DNA of 64,000 nucleotides from Limnohabitans sp. JirII-31 (GTDB taxonomy: Bacteria > Pseudomonadota > Gammaproteobacteria > Burkholderiales > Burkholderiaceae_C). Made by a program: the position numbers and the translations under genes. The notes under the pieces were generated by a model. That model did not search any database and was not told the DNA's origin. It saw only the letters and a list, made by a program, of their open reading frames with translations. Numbering within the stretch: position 1 is the stretch's first letter; every line of letters starts with the position of its first letter. Positions 29,506 to 36,806 of the stretch are shown here, piece by piece. Location: NCBI RefSeq assembly GCF_002778315.1, contig NZ_NESA01000004.1:62001-126000 (forward strand). The letters are read 5' to 3'.

Positions 29506-30128
29506 TGACCCAAACAGCCCCCCATCTGTCTTCCGCCCTTGACGAAGAAACTGCCCGTGCCGAGTTGTACGGACTGATCGCCGAGCTGTTTTACGCCTCG
29601 CCTGCGCCTGCCTTGTTGGCGCAGTTGCGTGTGGCTGCCACCGAAGCGCCTGCCTCCGGCGGGTTTTTAGAAGAGCCTTGGCGCGCCCTGGTGGGCACGG
29701 CGCGCGACATGGACGACGCCAGCATCCAGCGCGAGCACGAGGCCTTGTTTGGCGGCGTCGGCAAGCCCGAGGTGTATGTGTATGCCTCGCATTACCTGAG
29801 CGGTTTCCTGAACGAAAAGCCGTTGGCGCAACTGCGCACCGATCTGGCCGCTTTGGGCCTCACGCGCGATGCAGCCTCCATGTCGGAGACCGAAGACCAT
29901 GTGTCTTACCTCATGGAAGTCATGCGTTTTTTGGTGGCGGGTGATGATGTCGCGGTTTCTAACTTGACCCAACAAGCCAAGTTCTTTGCGGCCCATGTTC
30001 AGGCCTGGGTGTTGGGTTTGTGCGATGTCTTGCAAGCCAATCCACGGGCGCGTTTTTACGCCGCCTTGGCTGAACTCACGCGCGCCTTTGTCAGCGTCGA
30101 GACCCAAGGCTTTGACATGTTGGCGTGA
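29505..30128 (+). CDS. TorD/DmsD-like chaperone for formate dehydrogenase
   Basis: The 207-residue helical protein has the TorD-family motif SETEDHVSYLMEVMRFL and an LFYASPAPALL helix near the N-terminus. Such chaperones bind the Tat signal of a molybdoenzyme and hold it until cofactor insertion is complete. Its ATG overlaps the polyferredoxin stop by one base (TGATG). The nearby Tat-exported alpha subunit is the obvious client. No DmsD-specific feature lets me name it more closely. Confidence 0.85.
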   Translation: MTQTAPHLSSALDEETARAELYGLIAELFYASPAPALLAQLRVAATEAPASGGFLEEPWRALVGTARDMDDASIQREHEALFGGVGKPEVYVYASHYLSGFLNEKPLAQLRTDLAALGLTRDAASMSETEDHVSYLMEVMRFLVAGDDVAVSNLTQQAKFFAAHVQAWVLGLCDVLQANPRARFYAALAELTRAFVSVETQGFDMLA

Positions 30129-30218
30129 AGCCTTCAGTCAAAAGGCTTAGAAATAATTTCGCGTTCAGCCGATACCCCATCAACGGGATGGGGCATGACG
30201 TTATTACTTACCAACTTT

Positions 30219-30253
30219 GGTTCTAGAACCATTACAGTATGCAATGTCGTGCA
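30219..30253 (+). promoter_or_regulatory. Control region of the fdh structural operon with TGCAN6TGCA
   Basis: Within the 152-nt gap before the small Tat gene, a 12-bp perfect palindrome GGTTCTAGAACC lies at 30219-30230 and the element TGCAATGTCGTGCA at 30240-30253. The latter has the same TGCAN6TGCA form as the boxR and boxC operators, and its right half plus flank (TCGTGCATATC) closely matches the boxR site (TCGTGCATTTC). It ends 27 nt before the ATG. Hairpins AAGCCTT/AAGGCTT (30128-30148) and CCCCATC/GATGGGG (30175-30193) lie just upstream. Binding by BoxR is a prediction. Confidence 0.55.
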
Positions 30254-30280
30254 TATCCACGACCAGACGAGGAGATCGAC

Positions 30281-30484
30281 ATGAAAAAAGAACAAACCCA
30301 GGCGTCGCGCCGTGGATTTTTTATGGGTGCCGCTGCGGCGGGTGCTGCCGCTGCTGCGGTCACTGCACTGCCCCGCGTGAACCTTCCCACCGAAGTGGCC
30401 GCCTTGAAGCCTGCGCCTGAAAACGGCGGTGGTTACAGCTTGAGCGAACACGTCAAGCGCTACTACCAGACCACCCGCGTCTGA
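30281..30484 (+). CDS. Small Tat-signal protein of formate dehydrogenase operon
   Basis: The ATG at 30281, after a GAGGAG ribosome site, gives 67 residues. The N-terminus has a twin-arginine signal (ASRRGFFMGAAAAGAAAAA), and the short remainder ends GYSLSEHVKRYYQTTRV, matching the FDH-region Tat-target family (TIGR02811-like). It is exported by Tat and probably binds or helps assemble the FDH complex. An earlier in-frame ATG at 30239 lies inside the putative operator and is rejected. The alpha subunit gene starts 33 nt later. Confidence 0.85.
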   Translation: MKKEQTQASRRGFFMGAAAAGAAAAAVTALPRVNLPTEVAALKPAPENGGGYSLSEHVKRYYQTTRV

Positions 30485-30516
30485 GTGACCTGAACCGAAT
30501 TCGCAGGAGTACCTCT

Positions 30517-33483
30517 ATGTTGCTGACCCGTAAATCTGACGCTGCCCAGTCTGGCAGTTCTGGCTTGGTCGACCGCCTGCAGCGCGGTTTGTCGCAAGCG
30601 TTGCCTACTTTGGATCGTCGTGGCTTCTTGCGCCGTTCCGGTCTGGGTGTGGGGGTTGGCTTGGCCGCCACCCAATTGAGTTTGGTGAAAAAAGCCGATG
30701 CAGCCGATGCAGCCAATGCCACCGCAGGCAACGGCACGGGCAAGATTGAAGTCAAACGCACGGTGTGCACCCACTGCTCGGTGGGTTGTGCGGTCGATGC
30801 TGTGGTGGAAAACGGTGTGTGGGTACGTCAAGAACCTGTGTTCGACTCCCCCATCAACTTGGGCGCACATTGCGCCAAAGGTGCGGCCCTGCGTGAGCAC
30901 GGTCATGGTGAATTCCGCCTGCGCTACCCCATGAAGCTGGTCAACGGCAAGTACGAGCGCATCAGCTGGGACACGGCCCTGACCGAAATCAGCGCCAAGT
31001 TGCTAGAGCTGCGCAAAGCCAGCGGTCCTGACTCGATTTACTGGATTGGCTCTTCCAAGCACAACAACGAGCAAGCCTATTTGCTGCGCAAGTTTGTGAG
31101 CTATTGGGGCTCCAACAACTGTGACCACCAGGCCCGTATTTGCCACTCCACCACCGTGGCCGGTGTGGCCAACACCTGGGGTTATGGCGCCATGACCAAC
31201 TCGTACAACGACATGCAAAACAGCAAGGTCGCTCTGTACATCGGCTCCAACGCTGCCGAAGCTCACCCTGTGAGCATGCTGCACATGCTGCATGCCAAAG
31301 AAAACGGTTGCAAGATGATCGTGGTCGACCCACGCTTCACCCGCACAGCGGCCAAGGCTGACGAGTACGTGCGTATCCGTTCGGGCTCGGACATTGCGTT
31401 CCTGTTTGGCCTGTTGCACATCATCTTCAAGAACGGCTGGGAAGATAAGAAATACATCAACGACCGCGTGTTCGGCATGGACAAGGTCAAGGAAGAAGTG
31501 CTGGCCAAATGGTCGCCCGACAAAGTGGAAGAGGTCTGCGGCGTCAAGCCAGACCAGTTGCTCAAGATCGCCACCATGTTGAACGAGCACCGTCCCGGCA
31601 CCATCGTGTGGTGCATGGGTCAGACCCAACACACCACCGGCAACGCCATCGTGCGTGCGTCGTGCATCTTGCAATTGGCTTTGGGCAACGTGGGCAAATC
31701 GGGCGGTGGCACCAACATCTTCCGCGGCCACGACAACGTGCAAGGCGCCACCGATGTGGGCCCGAACCCCGACTCATTGCCCGGTTACTACGGCTTGGTC
31801 GAAGGTGCCTGGAAGCACTTTGCCAAAGCCTGGGGCGTGGACTTTGAGTGGATCAAAGGCCGCTTTGCCAACCCCGGCATGATGAGCAAGCCTGGCATCA
31901 CCGTCTCGCGCTGGATCGATGGTGTGCTGGAGAAGAACGAACTCATCGACCAAGACAGCAACCTGCGCGGCGTTTTCTACTGGGGTCATGCACCCAACTC
32001 GCAGACCCGTGGCTTAGACATGAAGCGCGCCATGGACAAGCTCGACTTGTTGGTGGTGGTCGATCCTTACCCTTCCGCCACGGCGGCCATGGCGGCCATG
32101 CCCGGCAAGGCTGAAGACCTCAACCCCAACCGCGCGGTGTACCTGCTGCCTGCGGCCACACAGTTTGAAACCAGTGGTTCGGCCACGGCCTCAAACCGCT
32201 CGCTGCAATGGCGTGAGAAAGTGATCGAGCCCCTGTGGGAGAGCCGTTCAGACCACATGATCATGTACCAATTTGCCGAAAAACTCGGCTTTGGCAAGGA
32301 GCTGGTCAAGAACTACAAGCTGCAAAAAGTCAACGGCATGGACGAGCCCATGGTGGAAGACATCTTGCGTGAAATCAACAAGTCGGTTTGGACCATTGGC
32401 TACACCGGCCAAAGCCCAGAGCGCTTGAAGGCGCACATGCGCAACATGCATTTGTTTGACGTCAAGACCTTGAAGTCAAAGGGTGGCAAAGACAAAGAAA
32501 CCGGTTACGACTTCGGCGGCGACTACTTCGGTCTGCCCTGGCCTTGCTACGGCACACCTGAACTCAAGCACCCTGGCTCGCCCAACCTGTACGACACCTC
32601 CAAGCACGTCATGGACGGCGGCGGTAACTTCCGCGCCAACTTTGGTGTGGAACGTGAAGGCAAGAACCTATTGTCTGAAGACGGCTCTCATTCGTTAGGT
32701 GCTGACATCACCACCGGCTACCCCGAGCTTGATCACGTGCTGCTCAAGAAGCTGGGTTGGTGGGATGAACTCACCGATGCCGAAAAGGCGTTGGCTGAAG
32801 GCAAGAACTGGAAGACCGACAACTCAGGCGGCATGATCCGCGTGTTCATGCAAAACCATGGCTGCCACCCGTTTGGCAACGCCAAGGCCCGCGCTGTGGT
32901 GTGGAACTTCCCAGACCCCATCCCGCAACACCGCGAGCCTTTGTATGGCACGCGTCCTGACCTGGTGGCCAAGTACCCCACGCACGACGACAAGAAAGCC
33001 TTCTGGCGCCTGCCCACCTTGTACAAAACCGTGCAAGACAAAAACGTGGCCGACAAGGTGCACGAGAAGTTCCCGCTCATCCTCACCTCGGGCCGTTTGG
33101 TCGAGTACGAGGGCGGTGGCGAAGAAACCCGTTCCAACCCCTGGCTGGCTGAGTTGCAACAGGAAGCCTATGTCGAGGTGCATCCCAAGACGGCGGCGGA
33201 TCGCGGCATTCGCAACGGCGAACGTGTGTGGCTGCATAGCCCCACGGGCGCACGTCTGAATGTGCAGGCCTTGGTGACCGAGCGTGTCGATACCGGCACG
33301 GTGTGGATGCCTTTCCACTTCTCGGGTCGTTGGCAAGGTGCCGACATGCTGGCGCATTACCCCAAAGGGGCCGCGCCCATTGTGCGTGGCGAGGCGGTCA
33401 ACACCGCCACCACCTACGGTTACGACAGCGTGACCATGATGCAAGAGACCAAGACCACGGTCTGCAACCTCGAACGCGCTTGA
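30517..33483 (+). CDS. fdhA: Formate dehydrogenase alpha subunit, periplasmic molybdo/tungsto-enzyme
   Basis: The 988-residue catalytic subunit has a Tat signal (LDRRGFLRRSGLG, Arg34-Arg35), an N-terminal [4Fe-4S] site (Cys84, Cys87, Cys91, Cys119) and the active-site segment QARICHSTTVAG, in which Cys209 (TGC codon) replaces the selenocysteine of FdnG; His210 follows. The rest is the bis-MGD-binding DMSO-reductase fold. It oxidises formate to CO2 in the periplasm and passes electrons through the beta and gamma subunits to quinone. Metal identity (Mo or W) is not readable. Substrate formate may come from BoxC activity. Confidence 0.94.
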   Translation: MLLTRKSDAAQSGSSGLVDRLQRGLSQALPTLDRRGFLRRSGLGVGVGLAATQLSLVKKADAADAANATAGNGTGKIEVKRTVCTHCSVGCAVDAVVENGVWVRQEPVFDSPINLGAHCAKGAALREHGHGEFRLRYPMKLVNGKYERISWDTALTEISAKLLELRKASGPDSIYWIGSSKHNNEQAYLLRKFVSYWGSNNCDHQARICHSTTVAGVANTWGYGAMTNSYNDMQNSKVALYIGSNAAEAHPVSMLHMLHAKENGCKMIVVDPRFTRTAAKADEYVRIRSGSDIAFLFGLLHIIFKNGWEDKKYINDRVFGMDKVKEEVLAKWSPDKVEEVCGVKPDQLLKIATMLNEHRPGTIVWCMGQTQHTTGNAIVRASCILQLALGNVGKSGGGTNIFRGHDNVQGATDVGPNPDSLPGYYGLVEGAWKHFAKAWGVDFEWIKGRFANPGMMSKPGITVSRWIDGVLEKNELIDQDSNLRGVFYWGHAPNSQTRGLDMKRAMDKLDLLVVVDPYPSATAAMAAMPGKAEDLNPNRAVYLLPAATQFETSGSATASNRSLQWREKVIEPLWESRSDHMIMYQFAEKLGFGKELVKNYKLQKVNGMDEPMVEDILREINKSVWTIGYTGQSPERLKAHMRNMHLFDVKTLKSKGGKDKETGYDFGGDYFGLPWPCYGTPELKHPGSPNLYDTSKHVMDGGGNFRANFGVEREGKNLLSEDGSHSLGADITTGYPELDHVLLKKLGWWDELTDAEKALAEGKNWKTDNSGGMIRVFMQNHGCHPFGNAKARAVVWNFPDPIPQHREPLYGTRPDLVAKYPTHDDKKAFWRLPTLYKTVQDKNVADKVHEKFPLILTSGRLVEYEGGGEETRSNPWLAELQQEAYVEVHPKTAADRGIRNGERVWLHSPTGARLNVQALVTERVDTGTVWMPFHFSGRWQGADMLAHYPKGAAPIVRGEAVNTATTYGYDSVTMMQETKTTVCNLERA

Positions 33484-33496
33484 AGGAGCAACAACC

Positions 33497-34123
33497 ATGG
33501 CCCGCATGAAATTTATCTGTGACGCAGAGCGTTGCATCGAGTGCAACGGTTGCGTGACCGCTTGCAAGAACGAACACGAAGTACCTTGGGGCGTGAACCG
33601 CCGCCGCGTGGTGACCTTGAACGACGGTGTGCCCGGCGAAAAGTCGATCTCGGTGGCCTGCATGCACTGCTCCGATGCACCTTGCATGGCGGTGTGCCCC
33701 GTCAACTGTTTTTACAAAACCGACGAGGGCGTCGTGCTGCACGACAAAGACGTCTGCATCGGCTGCGGCTACTGTTCGTACGCGTGTCCCTTTGGTGCTC
33801 CTCAGTTCCCTTCGCAGGGCACCTTCGGTGTGCGCGGCAAGATGGACAAGTGCACCTTCTGCGCGGGTGGTCCAGAAGCCAACGGCAGCCAAGCCGAATT
33901 TGAAAAATATGGTCGCAACCGTTTGGCCGAAGGCAAGCTGCCAGCGTGCGCTGAAATGTGTTCGACCAAAGCCCTGCTCGCCGGTGACGGCGACGTGGTG
34001 GCCGACATCTTCCGCAACCGCGTGGTCAAACGCAACAAGGGTGCTGAAGTGTGGGGCTGGGGCACTGCTTATGGTTCCAAACAAGCAGGTCAAAAACTCG
34101 CTGCTGAAGGAGTCAAAAAATGA
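33497..34123 (+). CDS. fdhB: Formate dehydrogenase beta (iron-sulfur) subunit
   Basis: The 208-residue protein has four Cys groups of the FdnH/HybA type: CIECNGCVTAC, CMHCSDAPCMAVC, CIGCGYCSYAC and CTFC with a later CAEMC, enough for four [4Fe-4S] clusters. It is shorter than E. coli FdnH and lacks its C-terminal membrane helix. It has no signal peptide and probably crosses the membrane by hitchhiking on the Tat-exported alpha subunit. AAGGAG precedes the ATG; the stop overlaps the next gene by ATGA. Confidence 0.92.
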   Translation: MARMKFICDAERCIECNGCVTACKNEHEVPWGVNRRRVVTLNDGVPGEKSISVACMHCSDAPCMAVCPVNCFYKTDEGVVLHDKDVCIGCGYCSYACPFGAPQFPSQGTFGVRGKMDKCTFCAGGPEANGSQAEFEKYGRNRLAEGKLPACAEMCSTKALLAGDGDVVADIFRNRVVKRNKGAEVWGWGTAYGSKQAGQKLAAEGVKK

Positions 34124-34353
34124 TGTCGCGTACTTCGCTGTTGACCGTGTTGGCTGTGGCCAGCGTGGCGGGCTTGAGCGCTTGTGGTGAGAAGCCACAA
34201 ACCCTGGGCACCAAAAATGACGCCACCGCCTTCAGCGGTGTGACCAACGCCTTCGTGGCACCAGGCTGGCAAGCCGGTGACAAGAACAGCTGGGAGCAGC
34301 ACCTGCGTGCGCGCGCGCAATATGGCATGAACGACAACACACGCGCACCGTGA
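34120..34353 (+). CDS. Small lipoprotein in formate dehydrogenase operon
   Basis: This 77-residue protein starts with a lipoprotein signal ending in the lipobox LSAC (Cys about residue 22), so it should be anchored in the outer or inner membrane facing the periplasm. The mature part of about 55 residues includes FVAPGWQAGDKNSWEQHLRAR. I know no domain for it. It overlaps fdhB by ATGA and lies between beta and gamma subunit genes, so it is probably an accessory or structural part of this FDH type. The ATG is doubled (ATGATG); either may start. Confidence 0.72.
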   Translation: MMSRTSLLTVLAVASVAGLSACGEKPQTLGTKNDATAFSGVTNAFVAPGWQAGDKNSWEQHLRARAQYGMNDNTRAP

Positions 34354-34367
34354 ACCAGGGGCACACC

Positions 34368-35519
34368 ATGTCACGTTCTATTCAATCGGTGTTGTGTGCG
34401 GTGTTGACGGTGCTTGCACTGTCAGCCGACGCGCAAGACAAAGCGGCAGCACCTGTCGCTGCCACAGCGCCTGCCGTGCAGAGCGTCAACATCCAAGACG
34501 TCAAACCCGACGCCAGCGATGCACCTGGTTACGCTGACCAAACCAACGCTGAGCGCAGCAAAGTGCAGCCAGGCAACAACGCGCCCATGTGGCGTGATGT
34601 GGGCAAAGGGGTTGCAGGCTACAGCAGCTTGCCCAAAGAAACCGCGCCTGAAGCAGGTGTGTTGATTCAGCCCTTTGTGCAATATCCCGGATCGCGTGTG
34701 ACCAATGCGGGTGAGGCTTGGCGACAAGTGCGCAACCAGTGGCTGATTCCTTATGGTGGTTCGTTGCTGTTGATTGTGGCAGGTGCGATTGCCGTTTTCT
34801 TTTGGCGCAAGGGCGCGATTGCCATGCACGGCAAGCCCACGGGTCGCGAGATCGAGCGCTTCACCCCGTTCGAGCGCTCCGCGCACTGGGCCAACGCGAT
34901 TGCGTTTGTGGTGTTGGCCATTTCTGGTTTGACCATGGCCTTTGGCAAGTTTGTGTTGCAACCCATCATCGGTGACACCTTGTTTGGTTGGCTCACCTAC
35001 TTGCTGAAAAACGCCCACAACTTTGCGGGGCCGTTGTTTGCTGTGTCTTTGGTGGTGGTGTTCGTCACCTTCTTGAAAGACAACATGCCACGCAAAGGCG
35101 ACCTGAACTGGTTGCTCAAAGGCGGCGGTATTTTGAGCGGTCACGAAGTGCCCTCACACCGCTTCAACGCGGGTGAAAAACTGGTGTTCTGGGGTGGCGT
35201 GTTCTTCTTGGGTGCGGTGGTGGTGGCGTCAGGTTTCGTGCTTGACAAAATCGTCCCTGGCTTGATTTACGAACGCGGCACCATGCAAGTGGCGCACATG
35301 GTCCACGCCGTGGCCACGGTGTTGATGATGGCCATGTTCATGGGACACATCTACATTGGCACCATCGGTATGGAAGGCGCCTACAAAGCCATGAAGACCG
35401 GCTATGTGGATGAAACCTGGGCCAAAGAACACCACGAACTTTGGCATGCCGACATCCAAGCAGGCAAAATTCCTGCGCACCGCAGCCCCGAAGCACCTGG
35501 CTCGACGGCACAGGCTTGA
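34368..35519 (+). CDS. fdhC: Formate dehydrogenase gamma subunit, cytochrome b556
   Basis: The ATG at 34368 has AGGGG upstream and gives 383 residues with a signal peptide (LCAVLTVLALSADA) and an N-terminal periplasmic extension of about 100 residues absent from FdnI. Four later membrane segments carry candidate heme-b ligands in FERSAHWANAIAF, NAHNFAGPLF and HMVHAVATVLMMAMFMGH. It anchors the complex and reduces quinone. A GTG at 34350 is an alternative start. The odd N-terminal extension is Ala/Pro-rich and may contact the lipoprotein or alpha subunit. Confidence 0.92.
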   Translation: MSRSIQSVLCAVLTVLALSADAQDKAAAPVAATAPAVQSVNIQDVKPDASDAPGYADQTNAERSKVQPGNNAPMWRDVGKGVAGYSSLPKETAPEAGVLIQPFVQYPGSRVTNAGEAWRQVRNQWLIPYGGSLLLIVAGAIAVFFWRKGAIAMHGKPTGREIERFTPFERSAHWANAIAFVVLAISGLTMAFGKFVLQPIIGDTLFGWLTYLLKNAHNFAGPLFAVSLVVVFVTFLKDNMPRKGDLNWLLKGGGILSGHEVPSHRFNAGEKLVFWGGVFFLGAVVVASGFVLDKIVPGLIYERGTMQVAHMVHAVATVLMMAMFMGHIYIGTIGMEGAYKAMKTGYVDETWAKEHHELWHADIQAGKIPAHRSPEAPGSTAQA

Positions 35520-35535
35520 TCTCAGGAGAATTTCT

Positions 35536-35871
35536 ATGAACAAAAACCTCATTGCACTCATCCTGGCTGGCCTGAGTGCTGGCGCATTGGCCAAGTTACC
35601 TGCGCCCAGCGACGAAGCCAAGGCCAAAGCCGCCGAAGCCGCCGCCAAGACGGCACATGCAGGCAAGGTGGACGGCTACTTGCTGTGCAAGTCGCAAGAC
35701 AAAGTGGCGGCTCATGTGCAAAAGACCAACAAGTCCAAAGCCGGCAAGCCTGTCGCCACCGCGCCTTGTGCGGACCCTGGCAAGTTTGTCTACACACCGC
35801 CTGAAGCGGCCCCTGTAGCCGCCGCCGCTGCACCTGCCGCCGCTCCTGCTGCTCCCGCCAAAAAATCTTAA
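35536..35871 (+). CDS. Small secreted protein, Ala/Pro-rich tail, FDH operon
   Basis: The ATG at 35536 follows CAGGAG and gives 111 residues. A signal peptide (LIALILAGLSAGALA) is followed by a Lys/Ala-rich helical part, a short core with two Cys residues (LLCKSQD and APCADPGKF), and an Ala/Pro-rich tail ending AKKS. No domain is recognised. It is the last gene before the terminator at 35897, so it belongs to the FDH operon; a periplasmic stabilising role is a guess. Confidence 0.75.
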   Translation: MNKNLIALILAGLSAGALAKLPAPSDEAKAKAAEAAAKTAHAGKVDGYLLCKSQDKVAAHVQKTNKSKAGKPVATAPCADPGKFVYTPPEAAPVAAAAAPAAAPAAPAKKS

Positions 35872-35896
35872 ATCCATCACAGCTTGGCTGTGCATC

Positions 35897-35926
35897 GGGC
35901 CGCACCTGTGGGTGGCGGCCCGTTTT
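35897..35926 (+). terminator. Intrinsic terminator of fdh structural operon
   Basis: GGGCCGC (35897-35903) pairs with GCGGCCC (35915-35921), extended by ACC/GGT with one bulge, and is followed by GTTTTG. It separates the secreted-protein gene from fdhD, which starts 17 nt later, so fdhD may depend on read-through or its own promoter. Confidence 0.65.
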
Positions 35927-35942
35927 GTTGTAGCCTGCACCT

Positions 35943-36806
35943 ATGTCTGTTGTTTTGAACCTTCCCCATCTCACCCAAGCCCAAACGCCCTTGACCCGCG
36001 AGGTCAGCGTGCTCAACGAGCATGGGGAGCGCAGCATGGCGTCTATTCCGGCTGAGCGTGCGCTCACGGTGTATGTGGACAAGCGAGAGATCGTCACCCT
36101 CATGACCTTGGGCGCGCACCCCGAGTTGCTGGTGCTGGGCTATTTGCGCAACCAACGTTTGGTGGGCGCGGCTCATGAGGTGGCATCCATCACGGTCGAT
36201 TGGGACGCGGGTGAGGGTGGCGCTGGCGTGGCCGCTGTCAAAACGCATGCGGGCATTGCCGATATCCAGGCGCGCACTGCACACCGCGTGGTCACCACCG
36301 GTTGCGGACAAGGCAGTGTGTTTGGTGACTTGATGGACGAGATCGACACCCTGGTGCTGCCCGATGCGCAGTTGGGCCAAGCCCGCCTGTACGCCATCTT
36401 GAACGCCATTCGTCTGCAAGAGAGCACTTACAAATCGGCTGGCTCGGTGCATGGTTGTGCTTTGTTCGATGGCGAAACTTTGCAGGTGTTTGTGGAAGAC
36501 GTGGGTCGCCACAATGCCATTGACACCATTGCGGGCTGGATGTGGATGCATGGCGTGGTGTCGGGCCCTGCATCAAGTTTTTACACCACCGGTCGCCTGA
36601 CCAGCGAGATGGTGCTGAAGTCGGCCCAGATGGGGGTGCCCGTGGTCATCTCGCGCAGTGGCATCACGCAAATGGGCTACGACCTGGCCGAGCGCCTGGG
36701 GCTGTGCACTTTGGGCCGTGCCACCAACAAACACTTCTTGGTCTACACCGCGCCACAGCGTGTGCAGCTCGACCCCAGCTTGGCCCAGCGCAGGGAGGCG
36801 GCATGA
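35943..36806 (+). CDS. fdhD: Formate dehydrogenase accessory sulfurtransferase FdhD
   Basis: The 287-residue protein aligns by eye with FdhD, which moves sulfur from IscS to bis-MGD so that FDH becomes active. Blocks include GCALFDGETLQVFVEDVGRH (as GCALFDG and VEDVGRHNAIDTI) and FYTTGRLTSEMV. The catalytic loop reads TTGCGQGSVFG: Cys121 is present but the partner of the usual CxxC, position 124, is Gly. The subfamily with CGQG may work with one cysteine. It follows the FDH operon terminator and overlaps the permease gene by ATGA. Confidence 0.93.
   Translation: MSVVLNLPHLTQAQTPLTREVSVLNEHGERSMASIPAERALTVYVDKREIVTLMTLGAHPELLVLGYLRNQRLVGAAHEVASITVDWDAGEGGAGVAAVKTHAGIADIQARTAHRVVTTGCGQGSVFGDLMDEIDTLVLPDAQLGQARLYAILNAIRLQESTYKSAGSVHGCALFDGETLQVFVEDVGRHNAIDTIAGWMWMHGVVSGPASSFYTTGRLTSEMVLKSAQMGVPVVISRSGITQMGYDLAERLGLCTLGRATNKHFLVYTAPQRVQLDPSLAQRREAA

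Noticed and set aside
30239-30280. Longer start at 30239 for the small Tat protein
   Set aside because: It would put 14 residues before the Tat motif, lacks a ribosome site and lies inside the TGCAN6TGCA element; the ATG at 30281 has GAGGAG at proper spacing.
30517-33483. Selenocysteine-containing formate dehydrogenase
   Set aside because: The active-site codon is TGC (Cys209) and no in-frame TGA occurs in the gene.
36542-36802. N-terminal extension of the FtsX-type permease
   Set aside because: It lies in another frame of fdhD and gives no signal or membrane segment; the ATG at 36803 has a ribosome site and ATGA coupling.
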